Part shown: piece by piece, positions 1-12,633 of the stretch
Layout: every line of letters begins with the position of its first letter
Position numbering within the stretch: position 1 is the stretch's first letter
Assembly: GCA_933207985.1 (NCBI GenBank)
Contig: OW240916.1
Coordinates: 262,101,108-262,165,107, forward strand
Direction: 5' to 3'
DNA length: 64,000 nucleotides
Source of the DNA: Pelobates cultripes
Lineage: Eukaryota > Chordata > Amphibia > Anura > Pelobatidae
Position numbers and translations under genes: made by a program
Notes under the pieces: generated by a model
Seen by the model: the letters and a program-made list of their open reading frames with translations, nothing else
What the model was told of the DNA's origin: nothing
Databases searched by the model: none

Positions 1-36
<36 letters not shown>
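1..36. repeat. (TA)n microsatellite
   Basis: Pure alternating TA from the window edge. It probably continues beyond the left border. Confidence 0.95.
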
Positions 37-42
<6 letters not shown>

Positions 43-100
43 AGTAAAGAAAAGACAGACGGGAAACGAGTAACCCAAATAAAACATAACTTTTAATAAG

Positions 101-209
101 GTATATATAAAAAATTTTGGTAAAAGTGCTAGGTCTCAATTGTAGTAATTTTATGTAATAATAGGTAGCAGATTGAGTATATCTACTGCCTATAATAGGA
201 GAACAAAAT
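101..209. repeat. 109-bp short interspersed repeat, copy 1
   Basis: Begins GTATATATAAAA and ends GAGAACAAAAT. It is almost identical to 1737-1846 and carries the same internal weak hairpin (AGGTAGCAG against CTACTGCCT). The flanks of the two copies are unrelated, so the unit seems to move on its own. I see no coding capacity and no clear terminal inverted repeats. Confidence 0.7.
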
Positions 210-463
210 CCTCCAGACAAATAGAAAGAGTATAATATATATAATGTCATACTAAGTGTATTTAATATATTTACATATATTAATATAAAAATACACTTCT
301 AATTAAATTACACACATATATAATATATATAATAACTATATGCATAGTATATATATATATTATTATAAAATATAAATAGTAAATAAATAAAAATAAATAA
401 AAATTTAAAAAATTATTTTTTTAAATTATATAGATATAATTTTATTCTAACTATATTTTGATA

Positions 464-498
<35 letters not shown>

Positions 499-564
499 AA
501 TTACACTTAGAATGAAATTATATCTATATGTATGTATATATATCTCAAATATATAAATATATAA

Positions 565-596
<32 letters not shown>

Positions 597-649
597 TTAA
601 ATTTAGCAAAATGCATATTTATGTAATATTTTTACATAATTAAGTAATT
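210..649. repeat. AT-rich low-complexity DNA with a hairpin
   Basis: Mostly A/T with several (TA)n runs. Around 426-520 an imperfect inverted repeat has arms like TAGATATAATTTTATTCTAA and its complement, separated by a TA tract. A similar AT-rich inverted repeat occurs at 14185-14410. No gene is seen. Confidence 0.6.
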
Positions 650-1975
650 TTATTGATTGCAATTTGAGGGACTTGCCTGGCAATCCAGGCTGAAAGTCCA
701 GAGAATTTAATTTGCTAGCACTGTATTTAACCCTGTAACTTTCCATGGCACTCTAAAACCTGTTCATGGGAGGTACTGTTTTACTTTGGAGACTTCTCTG
801 AAAACAAATAATAGTAAAACATATCACAGCGATGATATTGTCAGTGAAAATGACATTTTATGCATTTTTCAAACACAAACGACACTTTCATATAATTGTT
901 GTGATACGTGTAATGTTTTGAAACACTAATATTTGTGTTCAGCGAAGTCTCCCGAGTATAACAGTGCCTCCCGTGTACAGATTTTATAGTATTTTTGAAA
1001 GTTACAGGGTCAACTATAAGGCTTGAGTCTCCATTTTTTCACATTGAAATTTGCAGATTGGTTATGTTGCCTTTGAGAGCTTATAGGTAGCCCAGGAATG
1101 AGAAATACCCAATGATGGCATACCTTTTGCAAAAAAAGACAACCCAAGGTATTGCAAATGGAGTAGGTTCAGTCTTTTTTAGTAGCCACTTAGTCACAAA
1201 CACTGGCCAAATTTAGCGTTCATAATAGTTTTTTGCATTTTTTAACACACAAATATAAATGCTAACTTTGGCCAGTGTTTGTGACTAAGTGGCTACTAAA
1301 ACAAACTCGACATACCCCATATTGAATACCCTGGTTGGTCTACTTTCAAAAAAATATGTACATGTGAGATGTGATTCAGAGATTTATGACAGATAACAGT
1401 GTTACAATGTCACAATTGATACATTTTTAAAATATATAATTTGAAACAGCAATGTCCTACTTGTACTTATAGCCCTATAACTTGCAACAAAAAGAACATG
1501 TTAACATTGGGAATTTCTAAACTCAGGACAAAATTTTGAAACTATTTGGCACAGGTGTTTTTTGGCGGTTGTAGATGCGTAACAGATTTTGGGGGTCAAA
1601 GTTAGAAAAAGTGTGTTTTTTTAAAATGTTTACATCATATTTTATAATTGTTTTATAGTAAATTATATGATATGATGAAAATAATGGTATCTTTAGAAAA
1701 ATGATTTAATGGCGAGAAAAGCGGTATATAATATGTGTATATATAAAAAAATGTTGGTAAAAGTGCTAGGTCTCAATTGTAGTAATTTTATGTAATAATA
1801 GGTAGCAGATTGAGTATATCTACTGCCTATAATAGGAGAACAAAATAAGTTAGTAAGAGGAAAATTACAGCTAAACACAAACACCGCAGAAATGTAAAAA
1901 CAGCCCTGGTCCTTAACGTTAAGAAAATTGAAAAATGGTCTTGTCGCTAAGAGGTTACAATCTTTTAATGTGCCT
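650..1975. mobile_element. Unclassified interspersed repeat, copy 1, rich in inverted repeats
   Basis: The segment from about 1310 to 1960 aligns collinearly with 17030-17555; shared phrases include AGAACATGTTAACATTGGG and GTAGATGCRTAACAGATTTT. Both copies end in a similar stretch (CAGCCCTGGTCC, then GGTCTKGTCRCTAAG). Two inverted repeats lie upstream: 728-1012, with arms reading CCCTGTAACTTTC outward, and about 1168-1306, with arms reading AGTAGCCACTTAGTCACAAA. There is no transposase ORF. It is probably a non-autonomous DNA-transposon-type repeat, but I cannot name the superfamily. A 110-bp unit interrupts it at 1737-1846. Confidence 0.55.
1737..1846. repeat. 110-bp short interspersed repeat, copy 2
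   Basis: Near-identical to 101-209. The host repeat's second copy near 17430 runs through this point without it (ATATAATATGT followed by CTGGTTACAGTAAG), which acts as an empty site and shows this unit was inserted. Confidence 0.7.
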
Positions 1976-2040
1976 TTGCTACCAGTTAAATTATGTCTTA
2001 ATAGCAAATATAGATTACTATGCACACAAAATATATACAT

Positions 2041-2241
2041 TTTTCATAAGTCACAAAACATCATATAAAGTATCAAATAGATAATGAGCAATATTATTTG
2101 TGGGAAAGTTATATACTATATTACACAGCATAAGCTGAAAAGTTGCTTACTTCATCCATATCTCACTATAGTCATAGTTTTCATCCCTTTTGTCCACAGC
2201 TAAATTAACATAACTGTAACATGGGATTGCACTCTGTGAAT
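2041..2241. other. No feature recognised
   Basis: AT-rich sequence between two repeats. I see nothing assignable. Confidence 0.5.
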
Positions 2242-2392
2242 CAGAGGTGCTTAAAAGGAAGATCCCCGGATGTTGCGGAACTATACTTCCCATGATGCTT
2301 TGTATGTCCTTCGAATGCTTTTAGAATGACAAAGTATCATAGAAGCTGTAGTTTTAAAACATCTGGGGATCTATCTTTTGGGCACCATTTTG
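2242..2392. mobile_element. hAT-like MITE, diverged copy
   Basis: Inverted ends read GGTGCTTAAAAGGAAGATCC and the complement of GGATCTATCTTTTGGGCACC. The interior matches 40253-40388, including the shared TTTTAGAATGACAAAG. The ends are eroded and no target-site duplication is clear here; the family is better defined by the second copy. Confidence 0.65.
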
Positions 2393-2431
2393 TTTAATTG
2401 CTCAACAGCCCTCTGAAACCAATGTTATATA

Positions 2432-3993
2432 CAGGGAGTGCAGAATTATTAGGCATGTTGTATTTTTGAGGATTAATTTTATTATTGAACAACAACCATG
2501 TTCTCAATGAACCCAAAAAACTCATTAATATCAAAGCTGAATATTTTTGGAAGTAGTTTTTAGTTTGTTTTTAGTTTTAGCTATGTTAGGGGGATATCTG
2601 TGTGTGCAGGTGACTATTACTGTGCATAATTATTAGGCAACTTAACAAAAAACAAATATATACCCATTTCAATTATTTATTATTACCAGTGAAACCAATA
2701 TAACATCTCAACATTCACAAATATACATTTCTGACATTCAAAACAAAACAAAAACAAATCAGTGACCAATATAGCCACCTTTCTTTGCAAGGACACTCAA
2801 AAGCCTGCCATCCATGGATTCTGTCAGTGTTTTGATCTGTTCACCATCAACATTGCGTGCAGCAGCAACCACAGCCTCCCAGACACTGTTCAGAGAGGTG
2901 TACTGTTTTCCCTCCTTGTAAATCTCACATTTGATGATGGACCACAGGTTCTCAATGGGGTTCAGATCAGGTGAACAAGGAGGCCATGTCATTAGATTTT
3001 CTTCTTTTATACCCTTTCTTGCCAGCCACGCTGTGGAGTACTTGGACGCGTGTGATGGAGCATTGTCCTGCATGAAAATCATGTTTTTCTTGAAGGATGC
3101 AGACTTCTTCCTGTACCACTGCTTGAAGAAGGTGTCTTCCAGGAACTGGCAGTAGGACTGGGAGTTGAGCTTGACTCCATCCTCAACCCGAAAAGGCCCC
3201 ACAAGCTCATCTTTGATGATACCAGCCCAAACCAGTACTCCACCTCCACCTTGCTGGCGTCTGAGTCGGACTGGAGCTCTCTGCCCTTTACCAATCCAGC
3301 CACGGGCCCATCCATCTGGCCCATCAAGACTCACTCTCATTTCATCAGTCCATAAAACCTTAGAAAAATCAGTCTTGAGATATTTCTTGGCCCAGTCTTG
3401 ACGTTTCAGCTTGTGTGTCTTGTTCAGTGGTGGTCATCTTTCAGCCTTTCTTACCTTGGCCATGTCTCTGAGTATTGCACACCTTGTGCTTTTGGGCACT
3501 CCAGTGATGTTGCAGCTCTGAAATATGGCCAAACTGGTGGCAAGTGGCATCGTGGCAGCTGCACGCTTGACTTTTCTCAGTTCATGGGCAGTTATTTTGC
3601 GCCTTGGTTTTTCCACACGCTTCTTGCGACCCTGTTGACTATTTTGAATGAAACGCTTGATTGTTCGATGATCACGCTTCAGAAGCTTTGCAATTTTAAG
3701 AGTGCTGCATCCCTCTGCAAGATATCTCACTATTTTTGACTTTTCTGAGCCTGTCAAGTCCTTCTTTTGACCCATTTTGCCAAAGGAAAGGAAGTTGCCT
3801 AATAATTATGCACACCTGATATAGGGTGTTGATGTCATTAGACCACACCCCTTCTCATTACAGAGATGCACATCACCTAATATGCTTAATTGGTAGTAGG
3901 CTTTCAAGCCTATACAGCTTGGAGTAAGACAACATGCATAAAGAGGATGATGTGGTCAAAATACTCATTTGCCTAATAATTCTGCACTCCCTG
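2432..3993 (-). mobile_element. Tc1/mariner DD37E transposon, copy 1 (full length)
   Basis: A 1562-bp element flanked by TA dinucleotides (2430-2431 and 3994-3995). Terminal inverted repeats begin CAGGGAGTGCAGAATTATTA. A related inner motif, GCATAATTATTAGGCAAC, recurs inside both ends, giving an IR/DR arrangement as in other Tc1-like elements. It encodes a DD37E transposase on the minus strand that is broken by one nonsense codon. Its sister copy at 10926-12487 is also 1562 bp, in opposite orientation, and nearly identical. The DD37E spacing matches the Tc1-related group known as TRT; that assignment is from memory of the family. Confidence 0.93.
2759..3775 (-). pseudogene. DD37E Tc1-like transposase with one premature stop
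   Basis: A cut-and-paste transposase of 338 codons reading from ATG at 3775 to the stop at 2759. Residues 1-113 hold the helix-turn-helix DNA-binding half (start MGQKKDLTGSEKSK). Codon 114 is TGA where the sister copy has CGA, a C-to-T change at a CpG, typical of methylated CpG decay. The frame is otherwise open and keeps the catalytic half: the TDE aspartate, the QDNAPSH aspartate and the NPIENLW glutamate 37 residues later. The reading frame is the same on both sides of the stop, so this is a nonsense change rather than a frameshift. The ends of the element remain good inverted repeats, so the DNA could still be a substrate for transposase made elsewhere. Confidence 0.9.
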
Positions 3994-3995
3994 TA

Positions 3996-4919
<924 letters not shown>

Positions 4920-4927
4920 CTCTAGAG

Positions 4928-5064
4928 CAGGCTTCCCCAAACTCTGGCCCTCCAGATGTTCCTAAACTACAACTCCCATGATTCTATGAATGAAATAGAT
5001 AGGCTGAGAATCATGGCAGTTGTAGTTCAGCAACATCTGGAGGGCTGGAGTTTGGGGAAGCCTG
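4928..5064. mobile_element. hAT-like MITE
   Basis: A 137-bp element with long inverted ends starting CAGGCTTCCCCAAACTC and continuing through CTCCAGATGTT. It is flanked by near-perfect 8-bp duplications CTCTAGAG (4920-4927) and CTCTAGTG (5065-5072), as expected for hAT. It has no coding capacity and needs an hAT transposase in trans. Confidence 0.85.
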
Positions 5065-5072
5065 CTCTAGTG

Positions 5073-5689
5073 TTTAATTCTGGTCTGAAATGTAGCTGTT
5101 TGGTTACCTTCACAACTAAAATACTATATTGCCATACAGAATGCATAAAAGAGATTTTGACCCTACTGACTTCCTTCAAGTCGCAGAGGGCTATTCACTA
5201 AAGTGAGAATTCTAGGTGAAATCAAAGTGGAGTTCAAATTTAAAGTCAAAATATCCAAATTGGAATACATATTCTATGCATTCTGTTCAGCTACTCTTAC
5301 ATTAAATTTGAAATTCACTTTGAATTCACTACTTTTAATTCTTACTTTAGTAAATAATATAGTTAAATTAAGTTTCCCTATTTTTTGGTATGGCAAAAAA
5401 AATAATTATCACTATATACATAATAGCATAGCAGATAATTATTTACACAGAACCTACTGGTTAAAAACACTTGCAGTGTTACATGTATAGGTTTGGTCAG
5501 GTCAAAGAAATTAACTACTTAAAACATGTGGATTTAGTAATTAGCCAGGCAGTTTTCTCCGGTGTCACCGCATCAGGGCCCCAGCAGGTGATGGGACCCA
5601 CTGATGTAAGTAGAGTTGCAGGTGCCATTGGACTTTTCCTGCCCATGCTAGCTACACATGTAGTTCCCATTACAAAATAGTGGGAGACA
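5073..5689. other. No gene recognised
   Basis: Ordinary AT-rich sequence. The short open frames lack recognisable domains. Confidence 0.45.
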
Positions 5690-6230
5690 GTGGATCTCTG
5701 TATGTATGTCAATCTGTGTTATGGATCTCTGCATGGATGTCAGTGTGTGGATCTATGCATGTGTGTCAATCTGTGTGTTGTGGATGTGTGCATGTGTACC
5801 AGTGTGTTGGTCTGTGCATGTGTGTCAGTGTTTGAGGATCTATGTGTGCATTAGTGAGAATCCGTGTGTGGTGTGTATAGATGTGCAACTGTTTGTATCT
5901 CTTGAAGTGGATCTGTGTATATGTGTGAATCTTTGATTGGTAGTGTTTCTGTGTTTCTGTGTTTGACAATCTGTATTTGTGCGTGACAATGTATGTATTA
6001 TTCAACACTACACACAAACCCAGCCCACTCCTATATTCAAACATTACGATGACACACAAGCACACACCCTGCATTCAATGCCAATACTGTACACAAACAC
6101 ACAGTTGCATGCAAACACTAACACTACAAACACGCCCCCACATTTAAATTCTGACACTACCCACAAACATACCTCTGAATTAAAAAAACAAAATGATACA
6201 CAAACTTTAACATTATATACAAATACACAA
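5690..6230. repeat. Degenerate GT-rich minisatellite switching to CA-rich
   Basis: 5690-5960 is a degenerate tandem repeat of phrases such as GTGTGGATCTATGCATGTGT. Near 5995 the plus strand flips to CA-rich phrases (ACACAAAC) until about 6230. Open frames here are artefacts of the repeat. Confidence 0.75.
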
Positions 6231-7799
6231 GACAGAATATTATACTTGCAGACATGTAGCTTTTTATGTGCAAAGGAAAATTCAATTTCCATGTTTAATT
6301 TGCTAACCTTTCTTGTTTCATACTGGTCTAAAATTCTAAAATATATATTTTTTCCAAGAAGAGTGAATACGTGTCTCAAACAGACCTTATCCTGCAACAC
6401 AGATGCACACATTATGGAAGCCATTTTTTTTTTTAATGCCACTTAATCATATTTATGTCATGCTGCCACCTTCTGACTATATCTGGAATAAATCAGTGAC
6501 AAACATGGATTTCCACAAATTTGAATGTGTTCTGCAATTGATTGATCCACTCTAGTTTAGTGATGCTAAAACTGAATTTGTTGATATTATTATCCCTTTG
6601 TTTTAAGCAACCGAATATATATTTAGAAATAACAAATCACTGTAGTTTATATTCCCTGTAATGCATCCTCTACCACGGCAGTTGCTTGTTCCTGGTGATT
6701 TTCCTTAAAAAGAAAACAATTACCTTCATTCATGGTATTCCACTGAGTTGAACTAGCTGAATAAAAGCTACATATCTTATCTCAAAATACATGTGGCATG
6801 AGTAAAACACCCTTAAAAGGAAATGTCTGGAACTCGCAGATTTGTACACAATGACAGAATAGCATAGGGTAGCTTTTTACAAAAACATGACACATACACA
6901 CAGAATGGAAACTGATAACTGGCTCCGTGTGGATACATAAAATAGCTGACACTCCACTCTGAAACCTAAAATGTTTGCAGATTCGTATTTCAACATTTTA
7001 AAAAGTGATGTCTCTTGATCTGATGTCTACTTGTAGTTGAATCACACAATTTCAGCCATTTTAACAATAAGAATCAGTGGATTCTGAAAGATAAAATATT
7101 TACCAGGTGTTGAAATTTTTATTTATTTACTTATTTATTTATATTGGAGTTCTGTGCTCCTAACTTGGAATTGACTACGAAATTGCCACATTTTAAACAA
7201 AATAGCTGAGCTGCATTACAGAAATTGTTCAGTTTCAGTTGTTTTGATGCTCTCCACTCCTTTTAATATATGAGATACAATTCAGTATTCTAATGCAAAA
7301 TGGGGGTGTCCCAGTCCCAAAGAGCAGCATTACCAGACACAGTTGCAGTGTAAATTAATTTAAACAACTATTTGCTCCCTAAGTTATTGGGTTTAAAGTC
7401 TGCCATCAGTATTGTGTATGAAACAGGTAAAGAATGCAATATATTGTTAATAACTCAATATCTGGTATAGAACTGTCAATAACTCAACGTCTGGTTAAGA
7501 AGCAATAGGTGGTAAAGAAATGTCACAGAAATTCTTCCAAGAACCCAAATGTTTATTTTTTTCAAAATATATCAACAATTGTGGAGCTCAAAATTCACAC
7601 AGCAGCTTTAATATATATATATATGTATAAAAAACAAGATCCCACAATATAACCAAGATCAACATAAATACTTAAAACAGAAAAAAAAAAATGATACAAT
7701 ACAGTACTGGTTACTTTTCTTACAAAATACCTCTTAAAATCTTTATCAGCAGTGCCGCAATCTTAGCAGCAGAAACTAAAAGCTCCTTTTTTGGAACAA
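6231..7799. other. No gene recognised
   Basis: AT-rich sequence with short homopolymer runs and a (TA)n patch near 7608. The phrase GCATCCTCTACYACRGCARTTRCTTGTTCCTGGTGATTT occurs around 6663 and again near 7975, suggesting related repeat pieces. Confidence 0.45.
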
Positions 7800-8190
7800 A
7801 ACCAAAAAAAAAAAAAGTTACCTGTGCACTATCCCAAATCCCTATTTAAAGAACAGAGGTTTTTAGCTCACCTGCTGGTACAATCGCTTGAGTTCTATAC
7901 TAAATATTCACCTTGCTGCTTTTAGCTAAAAGGTAAAATCTGTAATCTTAAGAACTATTCAAAACACACTAATGCATCCTCTACTACAGCAATTACTTGT
8001 TCCTGGTGATTTGACTTAAAAAGAGGGCACACATTGGGTGGGTGGCAGCACTGTAACATGATTGTTTGAAAAAGAAGCAAATGCAAATACGCAGAATTAC
8101 GCCCTGTGTTCAAACTCCCACTACTCTTGTGCACCCAAGAGTAGTGGGAGTTTGAGTGCAGGACTTACTTTTATGTGTTCTCCTTTTTGG
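7800..8190. repeat. Interspersed repeat related to 43650-43921
   Basis: Shares GTGCACTATCCCAAATC at its left and GAGTGCAGGACTTA at its right with the long inverted repeat at 43650-43921. It contains the perfect hairpin at 8111-8154. No ORF; probably a foldback or MITE-type unit. Confidence 0.55.
8111..8154. repeat. Perfect 19-bp inverted repeat
   Basis: Left arm CAAACTCCCACTACTCTTG (8111-8129), six-base spacer, then its exact complement (8136-8154). No mismatch has accumulated, unlike the surrounding repeat. Confidence 0.95.
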
Positions 8191-9189
8191 AACACCTTGC
8201 TGCTCTTTTAGGTTCTGCAAAATATACACATAATATTTATACTATGTTTGTAATTTACAGTACACTGATTTTCCAGTTTTTGTTCCCTTTTAATTTGTCT
8301 GATTCATGTTCCTGAATAATTTATTATTACTTCATTTTTGGCTAGCCAGATAGCCATATGGCTGAAATTCTGCCATCCCACAAAATTTCCATTTTCAGAT
8401 AGTTTGACCTCCTTCATCCAGTTGATGAGTTTAAGGAGCTGGACTTCCTATAAACTGTCCACTTGCTTTTACCATCTGAGCCATATGAAATTACTGGCTC
8501 CACGCTCGTGAGTGATACTTTTACTGATATAAGTCCTCATATCAATTGATTAGAGAATATTGCACTATTTTTCTACCTTTTTATACTTTTTCCGATTTAT
8601 TCAACATACTTGTTCAACAATACTTGCTCCACCTAATGTATGTATAATTAGTTTGACCAATACACATTTTGTGCCGTGAACAAGTCTAGCCAGTTGCATT
8701 GGAGTCAGTCTTAAGCATGCACAGATTCTTTGAATGTTTGTTCATTCTGTGAATGTCACACTGCAGGACATTGCAGGTATATATCATGATGAACCCTGAA
8801 ACTCCATGAGCCTCCATCTGTCAAATATATATATATATTGCATGATCCCTGTGAGATGCATTCACACTGAGATCTGTGAGTTTCATGACCAGAGGAAATT
8901 TATTTGTACTTGTCCCCAGGCTAAAAGTTGCCAGCCCTCCCCAAGGAGATACCAAACTCCCGTTTGTAAACCTTCTAAAATGATATTATTTATATAGCGT
9001 AGTGATGTCCCGAACAGTTCGCCGAACGGTTCGCCACGAACGGTTCGCTGCGGACTCATCATTGAGTAAACTTTGGGAGCAAGAAGGTGGCTGAAGAAGG
9101 TCATTTGCTGAGAGATTTAATGAAAAGGAGTATATTTGTAGAGTAAAGAGGGAATGGAGTGAGAAGTGAAATTATTGAGGGCTTGTACG
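8191..9189. other. No gene recognised
   Basis: Mostly unremarkable. At 9010-9050 the phrase CGAACGGTTCGC is repeated in a CpG-containing patch, which looks like a fragment of some repeat I cannot name. Confidence 0.4.
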
Positions 9190-9625
9190 TTAGCATTAGC
9201 AGTTTGAATTGGATCCAGAAGGGTACAGGAAGCCATTATAATAATTGGCAAAAGGGTGAGATGTGGGAGTGACGGTCAGTCAGAAAGATGAGCCTGGCTG
9301 TAGCATTCATTACAGACTGAAGAAATGTATTTGGAAAGTGATGAGTAGTGAGTTGCAATAGTCAAGTCAGGAAATGATGAGTGCATGAACAAGTGCCTTC
9401 ATTTTATCTTGAATTAGCAAACAGCGAATGTGGGCAATATTTTTAAGGTGGAAGTTACAGGAATTGGAGTTAGACTGGATGTTAAGTGAAAAGTAGAACC
9501 CAAGTCAAAAGTAACACCAAGGCAGTGAACTTGAGGGGTTTGGGTAATAGGTGTCGTATTGACTTGCAGGGAGATTGAAGGCTTTTTGAGAACTAACCCA
9601 TCCCTCAAAAAGTGGTACATGCAAA
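9190..9625 (-). pseudogene. L2-like LINE, C-terminal reverse-transcriptase fragment
   Basis: Read on the minus strand, an open stretch gives KPSISLQVNTTPITQTPQ followed by CLGVTFDL and LKILPTFAVC. This resembles the region just after the RT fingers and palm in L2-type LINEs, where a LGVTFDS-like block precedes an R-L-D-Y-C motif. Downstream, the decayed frame still shows HLFMHSSFPDLTIATHYSSL and NATARLIF, consistent with the same domain. Catalytic motifs are absent because only the C-terminal part is present, and the frame is interrupted. It is a dead 5'-truncated copy. The call rests on remembered family patterns, not on a database search. Confidence 0.6.
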
Positions 9626-10923
9626 ACACTATTTGAAATGATCTATGGATGAGTTATTTGAATCATATTGTTTGCAGTATAGACTCCAAACAATCAATGT
9701 TTTATTTTTACAGTGAGATGTTGCAATAACTTCTTGTTAAATCAATTTGACTCATATTCTTTCCTAAAATAAATAATCTTAGTGTATAATTACAGTAGCA
9801 GGATTTTTTAAGCTTAGCAAATGCTCCATAAAGTATCGTTATCACAATCATGTGTGGATTGCTGACTCACCATTCTGAATGCATATAGAACATATTATGA
9901 AAATATCCCGCTGAGTTTCCCTTTACAATACATCTATCACATTGCAAGGGCAATGAATGTTAAATGAAAATAAACTGGGAGATTTCAGAGAAAGCTATTG
10001 TGAATAAATAGCAACCTTGGAAATTTAAAAAAAATGACCTTGAGACCCTGATGATGAACTAATCGTCCAGGATTTACGTGCATCACATTCAAGTCTCCTC
10101 TATCCTCCTGCTGATCATGCTACACTTGTGCCATTTATTTGTGGTAGTGTCAGGATTATTTGAAAATATTGATGTTCTGCTGAATCGTCAACATTCATGC
10201 GCACATGCACCTTTTTGAAATGCTCAGTTGATTATGTTGTATGATGTGTCTTCAGAATTTGAATGCATTTCTCAAGTGTGGTGCCCTATTATGGTTTTGA
10301 CATTCTATAAATTTTCCGCCCACGCACAAGTCTATAAAACATCCTTGCATGTTATTTGGTGATTGACATGGCTTTTACGTACAGTATATACAGTATACAG
10401 TATGTACAGTATATACAAAACTTGTAACACAAATTCTACAGATAAAGTAAAATATACGTACATAGGGTGATAACATATGACAATATGTCAAACTACGTAG
10501 TATTCTACGCACTCACAAAAGAAAAAGAAAAAAAATCTGCATATTACCCACTCCAGGGATACATCCATAACGAAATCCAGAACTCCATTAGGGGTTAACA
10601 AGCCTGTATCCACTCCAAAGTTTTCAATCCCTGGATCTTGTAACACTGGTTAGGTGATCTCACAAAACGTCATTCTCAGTGGTCCATGAAGAGCAAATAA
10701 ACAAGTATAACATAAATGATATAAATATTACATTTAAAAAAATATGAAACAAGTCCCTATGCATTTCATCTGTCTGGCACAGACCTATTATGGAACCGCT
10801 GGCAGAATAAATACGTAAATAAGTATTTTTTTCATAAATAAATGACTGAACAGTACAACACAGTAGCAATTAACAGCTGTAGCACATAAGACAATCAGAA
10901 TACCAACATAATATACAATAATA
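9626..10923. other. No gene recognised
   Basis: AT-rich sequence with a short ACAGTATATACAGTAT repeat near 10380-10420. No coding signal. Confidence 0.45.
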
Positions 10924-10925
10924 TA

Positions 10926-12487
10926 CAGGGAGTGCAGAATTATTAGGCAAATGAGTATTTTGACCACATCATCCTCTTTATGCATGTTGTCTTACTCCAA
11001 GCTGTATAGGCTCGAAAGCCTACTACCAATTAAGCATATTAGGTGATGTGCATCTCTGTAATGAGAAGGGGTGTGGTCTAATGACATCAACACCCTATAT
11101 CAGGTGTGCATAATTATTAGGCAACTTCCTTTCCTTTGGCAAAATGGGTCAAAAGAAGGACTTGACAGGCTCAGAAAAGTCAAAAATAGTGAGATATCTT
11201 GCAGAGGGATGCAGCACTCTTAAAATTGCAAAGCTTCTGAAGCGTGATCATCGAACAATCAAGCGTTTCATTCAAAATAGTCAACAGGGTTGCAAGAAGC
11301 GTGTGGAAAAACCAAGGCGCAAAATAACTGCCCATGAACTGAGAAAAGTCAAGCGTGCAGCTGCCACGATGCCACTTGCCACCAGTTTGGCCATATTTCA
11401 GAGCTGCAACATCACTGGAGTGCCCAAAAGCACAAGGTGTGCAATACTCAGAGACATGGCCAAGGTAAGAAAGGCTGAAAGACGACCACCACTGAACAAG
11501 ACACACAAGCTGAAACGTCAAGACTGGGCCAAGAAATATCTCAAGACTGATTTTTCTAAGGTTTTATGGACTGATGAAATGAGAGTGAGTCTTGATGGGC
11601 CAGATGGATGGGCCCGTGGCTGGATTGGTAAAGGGCAGAGAGCTCCAGTCCGACTCAGACGCCAGCAAGGTGGAGGTGGAGTACTGGTTTGGGCTGGTAT
11701 CATCAAAGATGAGCTTGTGGGGCCTTTTCGGGTTGAGGATGGAGTCAAGCTCAACTCCCAGTCCTACTGCCAGTTCCTGGAAGACACCTTCTTCAAGCAG
11801 TGGTACAGGAAGAAGTCTGCATCCTTCAAGAAAAACATGATTTTCATGCAGGACAATGCTCCATCACACGCGTCCAAGTACTCCACAGCGTGGCTGGCAA
11901 GAAAGGGTATAAAAGAAGAAAATCTAATGACATGGCCTCCTTGTTCACCTGATCTGAACCCCATTGAGAACCTGTGGTCCATCATCAAATGTGAGATTTA
12001 CAAGGAGGAAAACAGTACACCTCTCTGAACAGTGTCTGGGAGGCTGTGGTTGCTGCTGCACGCAATGTTGATGGTGAACAGATCAAAACACTGACAGAAT
12101 CCATGGATGGCAGGCTTTTGAGTGTCCTTGCAAAGAAAGGTGGCTATATTGGTCACTGATTTGTTTTTGTTTTGTTTTTGAATGTCAGAAATGTATATTT
12201 GTGAATGTTGAGATGTTATATTGGTTTCACTGGTAATAATAAATAATTGAAATGGGTATATATTTGTTTTTTGTTAAGTTGCCTAATAATTATGCACAGT
12301 AATAGTCACCTGCACACACAGATATCCCCCTAACATAGCTAAAACTAAAAACAAACTAAAAACTACTTCCAAAAATATTCAGCTTTGATATTAATGAGTT
12401 TTTTGGGTTCATTGAGAACATGGTTGTTGTTCAATAATAAAATTAATCCTCAAAAATACAACTTGCCTAATAATTCTGCACTCCCTG
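10926..12487 (+). mobile_element. Tc1/mariner DD37E transposon, copy 2 (full length)
   Basis: 1562 bp, flanked by TA (10924-10925 and 12488-12489). It has the same CAGGGAGTGCAGAATTATTA inverted ends and inner GCATAATTATTAGGCAAC repeats as copy 1. It lies in the opposite orientation to copy 1, about 7 kb away, and differs at few positions, so both insertions look recent. Confidence 0.93.
11144..12159 (+). pseudogene. DD37E Tc1-like transposase with a late 1-bp deletion
   Basis: Open from ATG at 11144 to a premature stop at 12026-12028 (294 aa). Domains in order: an N-terminal helix-turn-helix pair (residues about 1-110, TIKRFIQNS region) and the DDE domain with D144 (WTDE), D237 (QDNAPSH) and E275 (NPIENLW), 37 residues after the second D. 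All three catalytic residues lie before the lesion. Near 12010 one G is missing from a GGG run present in copy 1, shifting the frame and removing the last ~50 residues; the original frame would run to about 12159. Residue 50 is C here and R in copy 1. Loss of the C-terminus probably disables the enzyme, but that is inference. Confidence 0.9.
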
Positions 12488-12489
12488 TA

Positions 12490-12633
12490 TGTCCAGTGTA
12501 AAAACAAACAACACTGACATAGTTGGTAATTGGAGATGTACTGAACCATATTACAAATTTACTGTATGTATTTTGGCAATACCTACGGAGGTAAGAAAGT
12601 AGGGGAAATAAATAAAGATAGATAATATAGAAT
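12490..12633. other. No feature recognised
   Basis: Short spacer between the DD37E element and the L2 relic. Confidence 0.5.

Noticed and set aside
8806..9104. Short overlapping frames as a host gene
   Set aside because: No domain, no splice context, under 75 codons and opposite-strand overlap.
11180..11988. Minus-strand frames inside the DD37E copy (and their mirror at 2762-3739)
   Set aside because: Antisense or other-frame shadows of the transposase, identical in both copies for that reason.
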